Shown here: one piece after another, positions 32,709 through 43,570 of the stretch | How the letters are laid out: the number at the start of each line of letters is the position of its first letter | Position numbering within the stretch: the stretch's first letter is position 1 | Origin: Ampullaceana balthica | Taxonomy: Eukaryota > Mollusca > Gastropoda > Lymnaeidae | Length of the DNA stretch: 64,000 nt | Assembly: GCA_944989445.1 (NCBI GenBank) | Contig: CALYLW010000060.1 | Coordinates: forward strand, 871,959 to 935,958 | Direction of reading: 5' to 3' | Program-made: the position numbers and the translations under genes | Notes under the pieces: model-generated | Database searches by the model: none | What the model was told of the DNA's origin: nothing | What the model saw: the letters and a program-made list of their open reading frames with translations, nothing else

Positions 32709-33955
32709 CTGACAGGACGTAACACAACAGCGAACGTTTCGGCAAAGAGCCTTCTTCAACGGACAAATAGTACACAAATGAAACGAATAAAACGAAATAA
32801 TAGAAAAAAAAACACTTAGCTGCGGTGAAATCCAAGTAGTCCAGTAGAGATAAAGCAAGGAGAGAAAAGTAAGAGCTTAAATAGGAAAGGAAAGGGTGGG
32901 TGTGGCCAATCAATCAGCTTGTCAGTGCGAACACAACGTTGATCCCATGTGGTGTAAGAGTCCCATATTCATGGATTAGTCTATTCTCCAGACTGACCCG
33001 GCCGGGTGTGTTTGTACAAGAAACCAAGGCGGTGACAGACATGTCATCGACGCCCATGTGGTCCCGTCCATTGAAGTGTCGGGAGACAGGACACTGTTTG
33101 TCTTGTTTAATGGCACGTACATGTTCCGCGATACGGCAAGAGAGTAACCTCCCCGTTTCACCAATGTACTTCAAAGGACAGCGCTTACACACAATGGTGT
33201 AGACCACATTGCGGCTAGTACAAAGATAGCCATTCCTAATCTTGAATGTCCCCTTAGGGAAGACAATCTGGTCCGTCTGGGTAACAAAGGGACATGTCTT
33301 GCAGCGATTACGACCACATGGCTTAGTGCCCAGATGGGAGGACGGAATAAGCAGACGGCTACGAACCAATAGGTCTCGCAGATTTTTGTCCCTCCTGAAT
33401 ACAATGAGGGGTGGGGTGGAAAATATGTTGTTTGTCTCAGGGTCCGCGAGGAGAATGGTGCGGTTTTTCACAAATATTTCCTTTGCTCTGATGTTGTGGG
33501 GATGGTATGTGAGCACCAATTTGCTCCTTTCATTACTATCACTGGAGCGTGATACAAAAGCGTCGGCACGAGTGAAGTTTTTAACTCGCTGAAGTGCAGA
33601 TTGAAGTATAGCTTCAGGGTAAGACCTTTGTCTAAAAAACTCCACCATTTCCAACGCCTTTTCCAAAAAGTCCTCATTAGATTGACACAGCCTACGGAGG
33701 CGAAGGAGTTGTGAAAATGGAATAGAATCCTTACAGGATTTAGGATGAGACGAGGGATAGAGTAGGTAAGAGTGACTGTCCGTAGGTTTGAAGTAGGCCG
33801 AAGTGAGGAGGTGGTTCTTCTGGAGAATTACAGTAATGTCCAGGAAATTAACCGATAGTTCGGAAATCGTGTGAGTGAACTTAATGGAGGGGTGAAAAGA
33901 ATCAACAAAGTTGATGAACGTGTCAAGTTCACTCCTCTCCATATGAGTGACCCCT
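32709..33955 (-). mobile_element. Penelope-like element, 5'-truncated
   Basis: The 3' part of a Penelope-like retroelement: the end of the reverse transcriptase, a Cys linker, a GIY-YIG endonuclease, a stop codon at 32,914, and about 200 bases of 3' non-coding sequence with a hammerhead-like motif at 32,716-32,760. The reverse transcriptase fingers and palm are missing. A MITE occupies the 5' boundary. Confidence 0.85.
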
Positions 33956-33963
33956 TTTGTCCT
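32914..33963 (-). pseudogene. Penelope reverse transcriptase C-terminus + GIY-YIG endonuclease (partial)
   Basis: About 348 Penelope-derived codons remain open. In the full frame that runs on to 34,107, residues about 49-180 match the RT thumb region (FVDSFHPSIKFTHTISE, VNFLDITV, SAYFKPTDSHSYL, SSHPKSCKDSIPFSQLLRLR). Residues 263-272 are the linker finger KPCGRNRCKTC. Residues 302-335 are the GIY-YIG core: VVYTIVCKRCPLKYIGETGR then R-x3-H. The C-terminal RVSLENRLIHEYG...PHGIN is also family-typical. The element type targets and primes its own insertion in the nucleus using this nuclease. The YxDD catalytic part is absent, so the product cannot be a working RT. The first ~48 codons of the open frame come from a MITE. 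Confidence 0.85.
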
Positions 33964-34125
33964 CAGAAGCGTAGCTGGGTTTTCCGCCCCCTTGGCTAAA
34001 TCGTTTTTGGCGCCCTTGAGAAATAAGAAAAATACTAAATTATAAATATATAAATTGATTATTGAAGCATTAGCCCGCGGCGCCCTTGGCAAATGCCCCG
34101 ATGCCAAGTCGTTGTAACGCCTCTG
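33964..34125. mobile_element. hAT-type MITE at the Penelope 5' edge, 162 bp
   Basis: The ends CAGAAGCGTAGCTGG and GTTGTAACGCCTCTG are imperfect inverted repeats. The flanks TTTGTCCT (33,956-33,963) and CTTGTCCT (34,126-34,133) match at 7 of 8 bases. GGCGCCC-type blocks are near both ends. It supplies an upstream ATG and ~48 codons in frame with the Penelope remnant on minus. Confidence 0.75.
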
Positions 34126-34249
34126 CTTGTCCTGACTACAGCAGTTGCCGATGTAGTTTTCAATCGTTGGCAGAATTCATGCTCGGTGATTGTCTGCCTA
34201 CGTCATCACGCTATGGATGCAATGTCCCCCGGGGTGGCACCGAGAGGGT

Positions 34250-34330
34250 CATGGCCAACGCTCTGCCTACAAAGTGCTACATGAGTATCTTAGCTCTGTG
34301 ACACGGTGTCGCGGGTTCGAGGGGGGGGGG
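34250..34330 (+). repeat. Possible degraded tRNA-derived SINE
   Basis: An A-box-like TGGCCAACGCTCTG at about 34,251 and a B-box-like GTCGCGGGTTCGAG at 34,308-34,321 lie about 60 bases apart, followed by a G run. The B-box is incomplete. Confidence 0.25.
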
Positions 34331-34334
34331 AGAG

Positions 34335-34838
34335 GGGAGAATCAGCAACTAATTGTAGTTAATCGGAAACCAGTGGTCAACGCATAATTCGTGTGCCATG
34401 CATCATAGGTCACGGGCGAGTGGATAAGACAATTATGAGTTTGGTAACAAATAGCCTCACCTTTTTTTAAAAACAAATTGAAGGTCAAGGTTATTGATAA
34501 ACCAGGGCCAGGCCATCTGACGCGCACAGATACTCAACTTCAAGCTTGTCGCCTCCTATGATTACCTCGAACGTCGTTAACAGAGTTTTCATTCTGCCCC
34601 GAGTCACTCATTGTTGAGTGAAACCACATATATTTAATTATTTCTTCACTTCAGGTATAGACCTCGCTTCCAGGTGGCTCGCTCACCTTTCAAGTATACT
34701 TTGTTGTCCCTCACATACCCCTCTTGTTAGTCGCATTTTGATGATAAATTCTCCTTCGTATCTTGGCGACTTTAGGCAAAACAGCATATCACAAAACGAA
34801 GCACATTTTAAAGTGTACACTGGGCATTTTATATTTTT
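34335..34838. other. No gene recognised
   Basis: Unique-looking sequence. The short frames present are not supported. Confidence 0.5.
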
Positions 34839-35539
34839 TAAATCGTTTATATTAACTCGTGGTGTCTGCTTGCTTGATTGCTTGTCGGTCGCCAAAACTT
34901 TGGATCGATTTTAACCCACTTCCTCGTAAGCTAGCGAGCTGAAATTTAGCAGGCAGTTTGGTGGCGATGATAAAAACTATGTATCAAAATTTCAGATCGA
35001 TCACATGTACCGTAATTGAATTATTGATTTGTTAGATTATTTTATTTATTCCTATGTATCATGTTATTTTTTTAGATAGAGTGTAAGGGTGCGCATTATA
35101 TTGAACAAACCTTATCTGTCGCGCAATAAGGTGCGTATTTTATTGACAACACTTTTTATAAACATATTCCTGATCGGTGCGCATTATATTAAAAATGTTT
35201 TACGACACAACTACAATTTTGTATTTTTGGATGGTCTTGCGCTGCGTATTATAATGAACATTCTTTTAGTTACGTCTCGTACATAAAGGATTTATAGTAG
35301 GGCTGCGGAAATTATCGATTAATTTCTCGATTAATCGTTAAAAGTTTTATCGATTAAATATCGATTAAAATTTAAGAAAATATTTATATTTTTTTACAAT
35401 TTTAGTAACAAATAATAAATTATTAATAATTAATAATAATTTATATAGATTTTTTTAACGTACAAACTTCTCCCGCGTAATATTAAAATTTATTTTATTA
35501 TTCTATGTTGACCGGCAGACGTCAACTAAAAAATGGCTG

Positions 35540-35718
35540 CAGAAGAATCTTTACACCATTTTGGGCCCCTGGGCAAAGAAATAGTGTTGGGTCCTTCCCC
35601 CGCAGGAATAAAAAATGAATATATATAATATATATAAATAAACATATTCCCATGGGGCCCATATGCTCGTGGTCCTCCGGGCAAATGCCCAACGAGCCTA
35701 TGCGTTAAGACGGCCCTG
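35540..35718 (-). mobile_element. hAT-type MITE nested in the larger hAT
   Basis: Reverse-orientation copy of the 22,248-22,426 family: CAGAAGAATCTTTACACC at the left and TGCGTTAAGACGGCCCTG at the right, with GGGCCCC and TGGGGCCC blocks between. The target duplication is not clear. The small open frame on minus over it is not a gene. Confidence 0.7.
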
Positions 35719-35797
35719 CTGAGAGCATCAGCACAGTTGAATTTAAACATATAACTAGAAAGTTGAGCAAATATGTTGTTTTTAAGCTAACTGCGGA

Positions 35798-35925
35798 TGG
35801 CAAAGTCGAAGATGGTGAAAACATTTACTGTGTTCACTGCCATAAACAATTCTCTTTTAAAGGATCAAATACATCGCTGACGTACCACCTCCAGCACAAA
35901 TCAAGTATCAACACATTATCATGAA
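35798..35925 (+). pseudogene. BED zinc finger fragment of a hAT transposase
   Basis: A short frame encodes KVEDGENIYCVHCHKQFSFK then GSNTSLTYHLQHKSSINTLS-stop. The C-x2-C ... H-x3-H spacing and the flanking aromatic residues fit the BED DNA-binding finger found at the N-terminus of hAT transposases. It stops soon after the finger, so only this domain survives inside the 35.3-36.1 kb element. Confidence 0.6.
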
Positions 35926-36149
35926 ATTTAGTTCAAAATATTCTTAATTTTCAATGTCCGTGAGAAATGTTCAGTTTAATGACGTCATAAATTTCTATTT
36001 TTGGTTTTAATCGAAATTATCGATTAATTAATCTATAATTTTTCAAAATTTAACGATTAAAATTAAATTAATCGATAACAGCCCTAATTTATAGTCAAAA
36101 ACTTGGTTTTTTACGGGGTTTTTTTTATTGCTGGTTTAGGACCTGCCAG

Positions 36150-36330
36150 CGATTTTTTTATCTAGATGTTTGTACCTAACAGTTGTTTGTTGATTTAGAT
36201 GCAAGCACCTGCGAACAATGTGTTGATCTAGATGTAAGGACCTACTAGCAATATGTTAATTTAGATGAAATGACCTACTAGTATTGTGTTGATCTAGATG
36301 TAAGGACCTACTGGCAAGGTGTTGATTTAA
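36150..36330. repeat. ~33 bp degenerate repeat, 5 copies
   Basis: GTTGATCTAGATGTAAGGAC and CTACTAGCAAT recur with substitutions (near 36,190, 36,223, 36,256 and 36,289). Confidence 0.7.
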
Positions 36331-36401
36331 TTGTTATAAACTATGAGATGTATATTGATTAAAATTAGACCTAATAATGTTGCACGCTAAAAGTTTACTT
36401 A

Positions 36402-37204
36402 TAATTAAACAACCCGTAAAAACTAAGTTTTTGACTATAAATCCCTTATATATGAGACAAAACTACAAATATTGATTATCTTCAATATAATACGCACCGC
36501 GCGACAGACTAGCATAAATATTTACAGATCAGGAATATATTATATGTTCAATATAATACGCACCAAACCGCGCGACAGGAAAATATTAAGAAGGTTCTTC
36601 AATATAATACGCACCATGCGACAGTCTAGCACAAAAATGTACATGCTACATAGAGATACATAGAGATAAACTAAAAATTCATTAATTTAATTACGGTACA
36701 TTCGATCGATCTGAAATTTTGATACAATGCATTGTTTGGGGAACAAAAGTCTATGTGCACAATTTCAGCTCGATAGCATCGTGGGAAGTGGGTCACTTTG
36801 ACTTTCCGCGAACGGGAACAAGCACGACATAGTTCACGACAGACAAGACGGCGAAGTAACATAAAGGATTTAATTAAACAACCAGTAAAAACAAAGTTTT
36901 TGACTATAAATCCCTTATAAATGAGACATAACTAAAATTAATGATTATGTGCAATATAATATGCACCGAGTGACAAACAATTACAGACGTAACTGATTGA
37001 ACTCCCTTGCTGTAAAACACGGGGATGTGGTCATATATGGCTGCATGGAGTGAACTCCAGTGACACGAGGATGTCAACAATAGCAGACGAATACATAGAG
37101 TTACATAGAGATAAACTAAAAATGGGTCGTTTTTAATTTTGTTTTTTTCCGCCCGACCAGGAGAGCGATCACGACAAGACGGTCAAGTTAATAAAAGGGA
37201 TTAA
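36402..37204 (-). mobile_element. Two tandem HINE-like units
   Basis: Unit starts AACCCGTAAAAACTAAG at about 36,411 and AACCAGTAAAAACAAAG near 36,880, each followed by TTTTTGACTATAAATCCCTT. The first unit holds three CAATATAATACGCACC words. The second is shortened (about 330 bases) and lacks the CTGAAATTTTGAT arm pair. The array ends GTTAATAAAAGGGATTAAA. Confidence 0.65.
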
Positions 37205-37484
37205 AAAAAAAGAACTGTGAGCTATTTATTAAATGAATGACATTCAACAATTCGTTGATTTACTTTTAACATTGTTTAAAATTGATTTGTATTTTAAATG
37301 AATGACAGCCTCCATCAAGCGGCGACTACGTTTTGTTTACGATGTCATTAGTCAACAACTCATTTGTCTTCAGTGTCTTTGAAGCTTGCGTAGTTCAAAG
37401 TAAACAAGTGTTTACCTTTGACCTTCGTGCTTGATGGCCAGATCACGATGAGAATTAGTCACTGGAAGGGATTCAACCACTGGT
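37205..37484. other. No gene recognised
   Basis: AT-rich spacer. The long plus-strand frame beginning at 37,418 runs into the next repeat and is not credible. Confidence 0.5.
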
Positions 37485-38035
37485 ACCACCATCAATCAAA
37501 AGTTACGCCATCAATCAAAAGTACCACCATCACACAAAAGTACCACCATCAATCAAACGTACCACCATCACACAAAGGTACCACCATCACACAAAAGTAC
37601 CACCATCAATCAAAAGTACCACCACCAATCAAAAATACCACCATCACACAAAAGTACCACCATCACACAAAAGTACCACCATCACACAAAAGTACCACCA
37701 TCACACAAAAGTACAACCATCAATCAAAAGTACCACCATCACACAAAAGTACCACAATCACACAAAAGTACCACCATCACACAAAAGTACCACTATCACA
37801 CAAAAGTACAACCATCAATCAAAAGTACCACCATCACACAAAAGTACCACCATCAATCAAAAGTACCACCACCAATCAAAAGTACCACCATCAATCAAAA
37901 ATTACACCAATCAAGGTTACCAGAATCAATCATGGGTACAACCATAAATCATTGGTATCACTATCAATCTTAGGTCGTCCAATTAATCATGGATACCAGC
38001 ACCAATCATGTATACCACCATCAATCATGGGTACC
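37485..38035. repeat. 19 bp minisatellite, ~23 copies plus decayed tail
   Basis: The unit is GTACCACCATCACACAAAA, with a TCAATCAAAA variant. Three units are 57 bases, so a 208-residue frame with a 19-residue period (H, T, K and P rich) stays open. It is a repeat artefact. The 37,920-38,035 tail is diverged (TCATGGGTACC). Confidence 0.95.
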
Positions 38036-38039
38036 AGTC

Positions 38040-38736
38040 TGTAGCAGGTATTGCGTTTAAAAACTATATTTGCACAAGTAAATTTTGAACCAGTATCCTT
38101 CCCCTTATCAGTTTCGTCTTAACGTTCAAGTTTGCACTGCCTCACGTAAATAGGCTCTGCTATTTAGTGGTGGATATCTATCAATGGAACAAGCGGGTAT
38201 TCAGTTGGATCAATATTATTCTTTAAGATACAAAATATACATATTTTCTCATTGGGCCATCTCATCTGATCTTTGTTATTACCACGTTAATTTGAGTCAG
38301 ATTATTGTTCTCATGGGAGTCGCAAAAAGAAATGTACTCAAACTTTGAGAAGATAATATATGTCCTGCATTCGGTTCAATTTATTTTTAGCAGTCAGACG
38401 GTATCGTTAGGGTTTATCTGGATTCGTAAACTTTTTTTAGTCGGACTCCACGACTCCCGATGATTTGTTTGTTTACCAAGTCTCAGGACGGCCTTGACCT
38501 TGCCAAGATGTTCATGTAGTTAGTTATTATTTCTGTCTCAGCTCACACCTGTTAGTGAGCTGATGTAGGACATAAAGAGTATAATATGACCCGAGAAATT
38601 ACTTGATATCATCTATCAGTGGCATACAGACACACGCACACGCTCACCACGCATGCACACAAGCCAGCCACGCATACGCACACATCAAACATCGGTGTGC
38701 ACATATGCTGTGTCCATGTGTGACCATTTAGGTCAA
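38040..38736. other. No gene recognised; CA/CG-rich patch at 38,620-38,700
   Basis: Unique AT-rich sequence followed by imperfect CACACGCACACG repeats. Confidence 0.5.
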
Positions 38737-39015
38737 GACCGCTGCTAGACTACATGATCCAACTACCACAATCTTTGGTACCACATTCTAACTCTCAGAG
38801 CGCTGCTAGACTACATGAACCAGTTACCACAATCTTTGATACCACACTCTAACTCTCAGACCGCTACTAGACTACATGACCCAAATACGACAATCTTTGA
38901 AACCACACTCTAACTCTCAGACCGCTGCTAGACCTCATGAACCAGCTACCACAATCTTTGATACCACACTCTAACTCTCATACCGCTGCGAGACTACATG
39001 ACCCAACTACCACTA
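38737..39015. repeat. 61 bp minisatellite, ~4.5 copies
   Basis: The unit includes ACCGCTGCTAGACTACATGA, CCACAATCTTTGATACCACA and CTCTAACTCTCAG, with spacing of 61 bases (for example 38,860 to 38,921). Confidence 0.9.
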
Positions 39016-39076
39016 CATTTGGGTCTAAGGCACCATTTACTTATTTTAACTGGTTGGCAAAACATAATAATGTTTT

Positions 39077-39566
39077 CAGGGCCGGATTTCTGCCTAGGCC
39101 TACAAGGCCCCGGCCGAGGGGCCGAGCCAGCTTAGGGGCCCCGGTGGCAGAATCTTTACATAAGCTCAAAAGCCTGGCTTGCATTATCAAAAAGCTTTAT
39201 CGAAAATAATATTATAATGAATAGTACAGAATTACTTAAGATCTAACAGGAGAGAACAGGCTCAATTTACTCTCTATATTGTACATAGAGTCAGAAGTAA
39301 TGCAATCAATTGACTATGATGACGTCATTCGTTCTTTTGCACAGAAAAGTTCGTCGTATGATTCTATAAATTTTATAGAGTAACGTATCTATAGTAACAT
39401 AGACTGTATTGTTCTGATGTTTGATTAAAGTCATGAAGTCAAATAAAAAGATTATATGTTATGTACTAGTGCATTTAATTTGCTAAATTTCCAAAACAGC
39501 TTCGAAGTGGTTGGGGGGCCCAAACGTCACGTGTCTAAAGGCCCTGGGTCTCTAAGTCCGGGCCTT
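39077..39566. mobile_element. hAT-type MITE, 490 bp
   Basis: The ends CAGGGCCGGATTT and AAGTCCGGGCCTT are imperfect inverted repeats. The flanks AATGTTTT (39,069-39,076) and ACTGTTTT (39,567-39,574) match at 7 of 8 bases. GGGGCCC blocks are near both ends. No transposase. Confidence 0.78.
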
Positions 39567-39574
39567 ACTGTTTT

Positions 39575-40460
39575 GAGTGCTGATATCGAAGGCGTTTAAC
39601 AAACGAACTTTGATGTGATTCCACCACATATATTCACACCACGAATCCAGCATTTGTCGATGAGTGCCGTTAAGCCGCTTGTTGCGTTCCTTTTCTGCCT
39701 TTCACGGCCTTTAGATTCTTTGTATATTAGTTCCAGGGTTTGAATTTTTAAAAGTTGGCGGCCTGGTTGCCCGTTTTTTTTTACTTAAGCCACCAACTGT
39801 ACAAATTTCATTTTACGCGCGCAATTGATCAGACATTATTGTGGTCCTAGGTGGTCCTAGGTGGTTCTATGAAGTCTATAATCCATTATAATGGGCTCAA
39901 GTCTCGCCGCTTTTCCGTCTATACAACGGTAAACACACAAAATTCGTCAGTCTCCTAACAAAAGCCACCAAAAACACATTGATGTGGTAAAACTTACCGT
40001 AAAACGCGACCACCTAGAAAATGACCTAGATCATCATCAGATGTCTTCTGTGTGAAACAATAGACGTTTCTATCTATCTCTACAGTTGCATTTGGTCCGC
40101 CAAAAATAACAGGATTGGCTGAAAGGGTATGTGCACGCACCACACGAATGTAATTATTCGATCTAATACAACATTCTTTCTAATGCCCAACTCACATTCG
40201 CAGAAAGATATGCTAGTCAACTCTTTAGAAAAAAAAGTGATGAATTAATAAAATTTATGTTAAATTTTATTCGGGTGAATTAATCGACAAGTACCAAATA
40301 AAACCTGCTTTTCTACCTTTACTGATTGCATTGCCACCCCATGCACTTTATCACTACATAAACGAGTATAAAATATTACGAACCATTAAGACTATGTAAG
40401 TTACTAGAGTAACATAATATTCATGCATTGTTGTGTTTGTATGCATCAACTTCTATTGTG
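39575..40460. other. No gene recognised
   Basis: Unique-looking sequence. A tiny triple GTGGTCCTAG repeat is at 39,841-39,866. Confidence 0.5.
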
Positions 40461-40461
40461 T

Positions 40462-40770
40462 TAGGCATGAGGTGATAGTGTACCATAGCGTATGTTAGGC
40501 ATGAGGTGATAGTGTACCATGGCGTATGTTAGGCATGAGGTGATAGTGTACCATGGCGTATGTTAGGCATGAGGTGATAGTGTACCATGGCGTATGTTAG
40601 GCATGAGGTGATAGTGTACCTTGGCGTATGTTAGGCATGAGGTGATAGTGTACCATGGCGTATGTTAGGCATGAGGTGATAGTGTACCATGGCGTATGTT
40701 AGGCACGAGGTGATAGTGTACCATGGCGTATGTTAGGCATGAGGTGATAGTGTACCATGGCGTATGTTAA
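40462..40770. repeat. 34 bp minisatellite, 9 copies
   Basis: Near-identical TTAGGCATGAGGTGATAGTG and TACCATGGCGTATG. Very few substitutions, so it is probably young. Confidence 0.95.
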
Positions 40771-41625
40771 GTAATCATCCAGTAAGACGCTAATTTGTGT
40801 TTAAGATCTGATCTGGCCACAAAATTTTGGACAACAGATAAACAAGATACTGTTGCAGTAAAGCAAAAACATTTTCAGGAAATAATATCACACGAAATTC
40901 GGAGCCCTGTAATATCAATTTGTTTATTTTCTTCAAACCTTAGTCGCACTTAATAACGTCATACGTTATTTTCCTATCGGACGAATTTTGCAGATTACCT
41001 ATAGCATTAAGATCTCTGACAATGTCGATGCAGATGTCACGCGATAAAATATCCATTTTACCCAGATATTTCAATCTAAGCTATTGGAAGATCAAGTCAC
41101 GTGACAAGTGTTTCCGGTTGAACAACTCCATTTTGAAATTTTAGTTTAAGTGCACCAACTGATGAATTTGTTGATCGAATGTAAGGAAAATTTAACACCA
41201 ATTTCTCAAACAGTGTCTCTTGCAAATAGGATCAATTTTGCTAGGAGCAGGGAAATTATATTAAAAAATGAGGCCCATCTGCAAGTAGCAAAGTCCAATA
41301 ACGTGTGTGCCTGAGGCGCGGTGGGACAGTGCAACAGTATACCTGTAACCATGTTTCTATTAACAGAAGCCGTGTACGCTACAGACGTAGCCTAGGGCGT
41401 AAACCCGTTGTGATATAATCTTAGCTTAACTTTCCAAACTAAATAAATAGATACTTGTTTCATGTCAAGGGACTCTGCTTATTCAATAGAAGATCATTTA
41501 GGGACATACAACTTTCAGTGTGGAGTGTAGACAGACAGAGAAAAATACGACCTTTCCGGTAAGATGCTTTCTCTAGCGAAGAAACAGAAGGAAAAAAATT
41601 AGAAACCTAGCAACCAGGTATATCT
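40771..41625. other. No gene recognised
   Basis: Unique AT-rich sequence with no supported exon or element end. Confidence 0.5.
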
Positions 41626-41637
41626 ATCAAGCAAGAA

Positions 41638-41795
41638 AATGTGACATTAAATAACAACAGGCTGTAGTAAGTGACATTAGAGGACAGCAAGTTGCAGAAT
41701 GTGACATTAGATGAAACAGGCTGTATAATGTGACATAAGTTTACAACAAGGTGTTGGAGGTGATATTAGAGGACAGCAAATTGTAGTAGTTTGCA
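41638..41795. repeat. Degenerate ~36-40 bp repeat, ~5 copies
   Basis: GTGACATTAGA then ACAGCAAGTTG or ACAGGCTGTA recurs from 41,639, 41,669, 41,699, 41,730 and 41,759. Confidence 0.65.
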
Positions 41796-43410
41796 TGTCT
41801 GTCCAAGTAAAGCTGCATGTACGAAGTAGATTCAACTCCAGATATTTGAATGAAAATTGTTTTCTGTTTTACGACAAAGGAAACATTGATCTATCCCGTA
41901 ATAGTGGTGCTAAAATAGTAATGTAGACTAGGAGAGTAAAGAGGATTAAAATTGTTTTACTTGAATGCATGTGTCGTATCGTCAATTCACCAATAGCCAC
42001 ACATCTAATTTTGTTGTTTTGTGTTTTTCAATTGTGAGTTCATGGTGTACGGTTTATATCTAGACATTTTATAAAGGAAATGGCAGCTGTATACAAATAT
42101 ACAAGTATAAATGCTCCGTCTATTCGGCGATGTTGCTTAATCGGATTGATGCGTTGGTGTTGAAGTTTGGCGGGCTTGTCCTTGGTAACCCCTGTTACAT
42201 AAGATGTTACGGCTACTAGGTCATTGCGTCTGCCTGTTGTACTCTCAGAATAACCTCCGACTTCCGGGGCATCAACATCTCATCTTTCGTAACAAGTCGA
42301 TATTTATTGATTTGTTGAATCATCTCTAGATCAAAGAAGTGCATCGGGGCAATACATTAGAAGTGCGGGGATGGTTTCAACAATAGACTTGTCCCACAAC
42401 CTGGCCATATGAGTGCTGTCGTGGACAGAGAAATTGACAATTGTGTCTGGGTTCAAACTTTATGTCCGTCATTAGCGTGTTGGGTAGTTGGTACTTAATA
42501 CAGCCGGGCCCGTCTTTTGAAGTAGGTAACATGAAATTATCATAAAATAATAATTGACTTCTTACAGTTATTGCTTGCTGATATTACGTGAGTCAATTTC
42601 AAAATGACCAATCACTGGGTTTTTTAATGGCATCATTTAGTCCACGGGGATCAACGTCTTGGGTTCGTTTTTAAAATACATTTAAATTAATATCAGAACA
42701 TTACGTGACCACCCAGCACGCGAGTCATCAAAATTTCCACGTGGCTTTTATTTGCAATGTTTGCTTAAGGTTAATTACTTCAGCTTCATGGAAATGAAAG
42801 CGAAAATTTCAACATAAAACACACATACATGTTACACCTACTGCTAATCACTGTATACAGTCAATATGATTTGTGCTCTATCGGCGTATTTAAAAAAATA
42901 TTTTATTAGGCTCTTTTCTTAACAATAGTATTAACTCTTTTAATATGCAAGGTGCAGAAAGTACTTTGGGCGCCAAAGCGGGAACATGTGTCAGGAATTA
43001 TCAACTGCCTGGACAAGGGGCGAAAGTCTTGACACGCCCCTGGTTGCACTTATCCTAGAACATCCATTTCTTCTTTCAATTTATAACTCAAGTGTTTTCT
43101 AACAGAATGTGAACAAAGACAAGAAGAAAATCAAAACACTCTCCAACCCATGTAATCATTCTCCAGAAGCGCTAGAAATATATCACTAATCTCTCGGTAT
43201 CTTTAGCAGACGGCTAAACATGTTCGATTTTGTAAATAATTCCTGGCGAGAAGTTTTACTTGGGAAATTTTAATCAATCGCTCGTTAGATGACATTTCCC
43301 TAGTCAAGAATTTTACAGAAAACATGTTTTTGGCTGTGGTTTCCAAACAGCTGATGTTTGGCTTGTTATCAAGGCTATCTGAACAACATCATTCTTCAAC
43401 TCTAAAAAAG
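41796..43410. other. No gene recognised; longest low-repeat stretch here
   Basis: About 1.6 kb with no tandem repeat or transposon end that I can see, and no open frame of note. It could hold intron or intergenic host DNA. Confidence 0.45.
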
Positions 43411-43419
43411 GACGCTTCA

Positions 43420-43570
<151 letters not shown>

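Larger units (their letters stand above)
35298..36086 (+). mobile_element. hAT element with BED-finger remnant, 789 bp
   Basis: The ends TAGGGCTG and CAGCCCTA are inverted repeats, with ATTATCGATTAAT-rich arms inward of both. A perfect target duplication ATTTATAG flanks it (35,290-35,297 and 36,087-36,094). The interior holds a partial transposase start and an unrelated nested MITE. The catalytic RNase-H part of the transposase is missing. Confidence 0.88.
34839..36130 (+). mobile_element. HINE-like unit split by a hAT insertion
   Basis: The left part, 34,839-35,297, starts TAAATCGTTTATATTAACTC and carries the CTGAAATTT / AAATTTCAGATCGATC arms and repeated GTGCG-ATTATATTGAAC words. The right part, 36,087-36,130, resumes with ATTTATAGTCAAAAACT and ends ACGGGGTT. 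The break is exactly at the 8 bp duplication ATTTATAG made by the hAT element. It belongs to the same sub-type as units 1-2 of the 18 kb array. Confidence 0.7.

Noticed and set aside
37418..38044. 208-residue His/Thr/Lys-rich frame
   Set aside because: It covers the 19 bp minisatellite and its decayed tail, with no independent evidence of coding.
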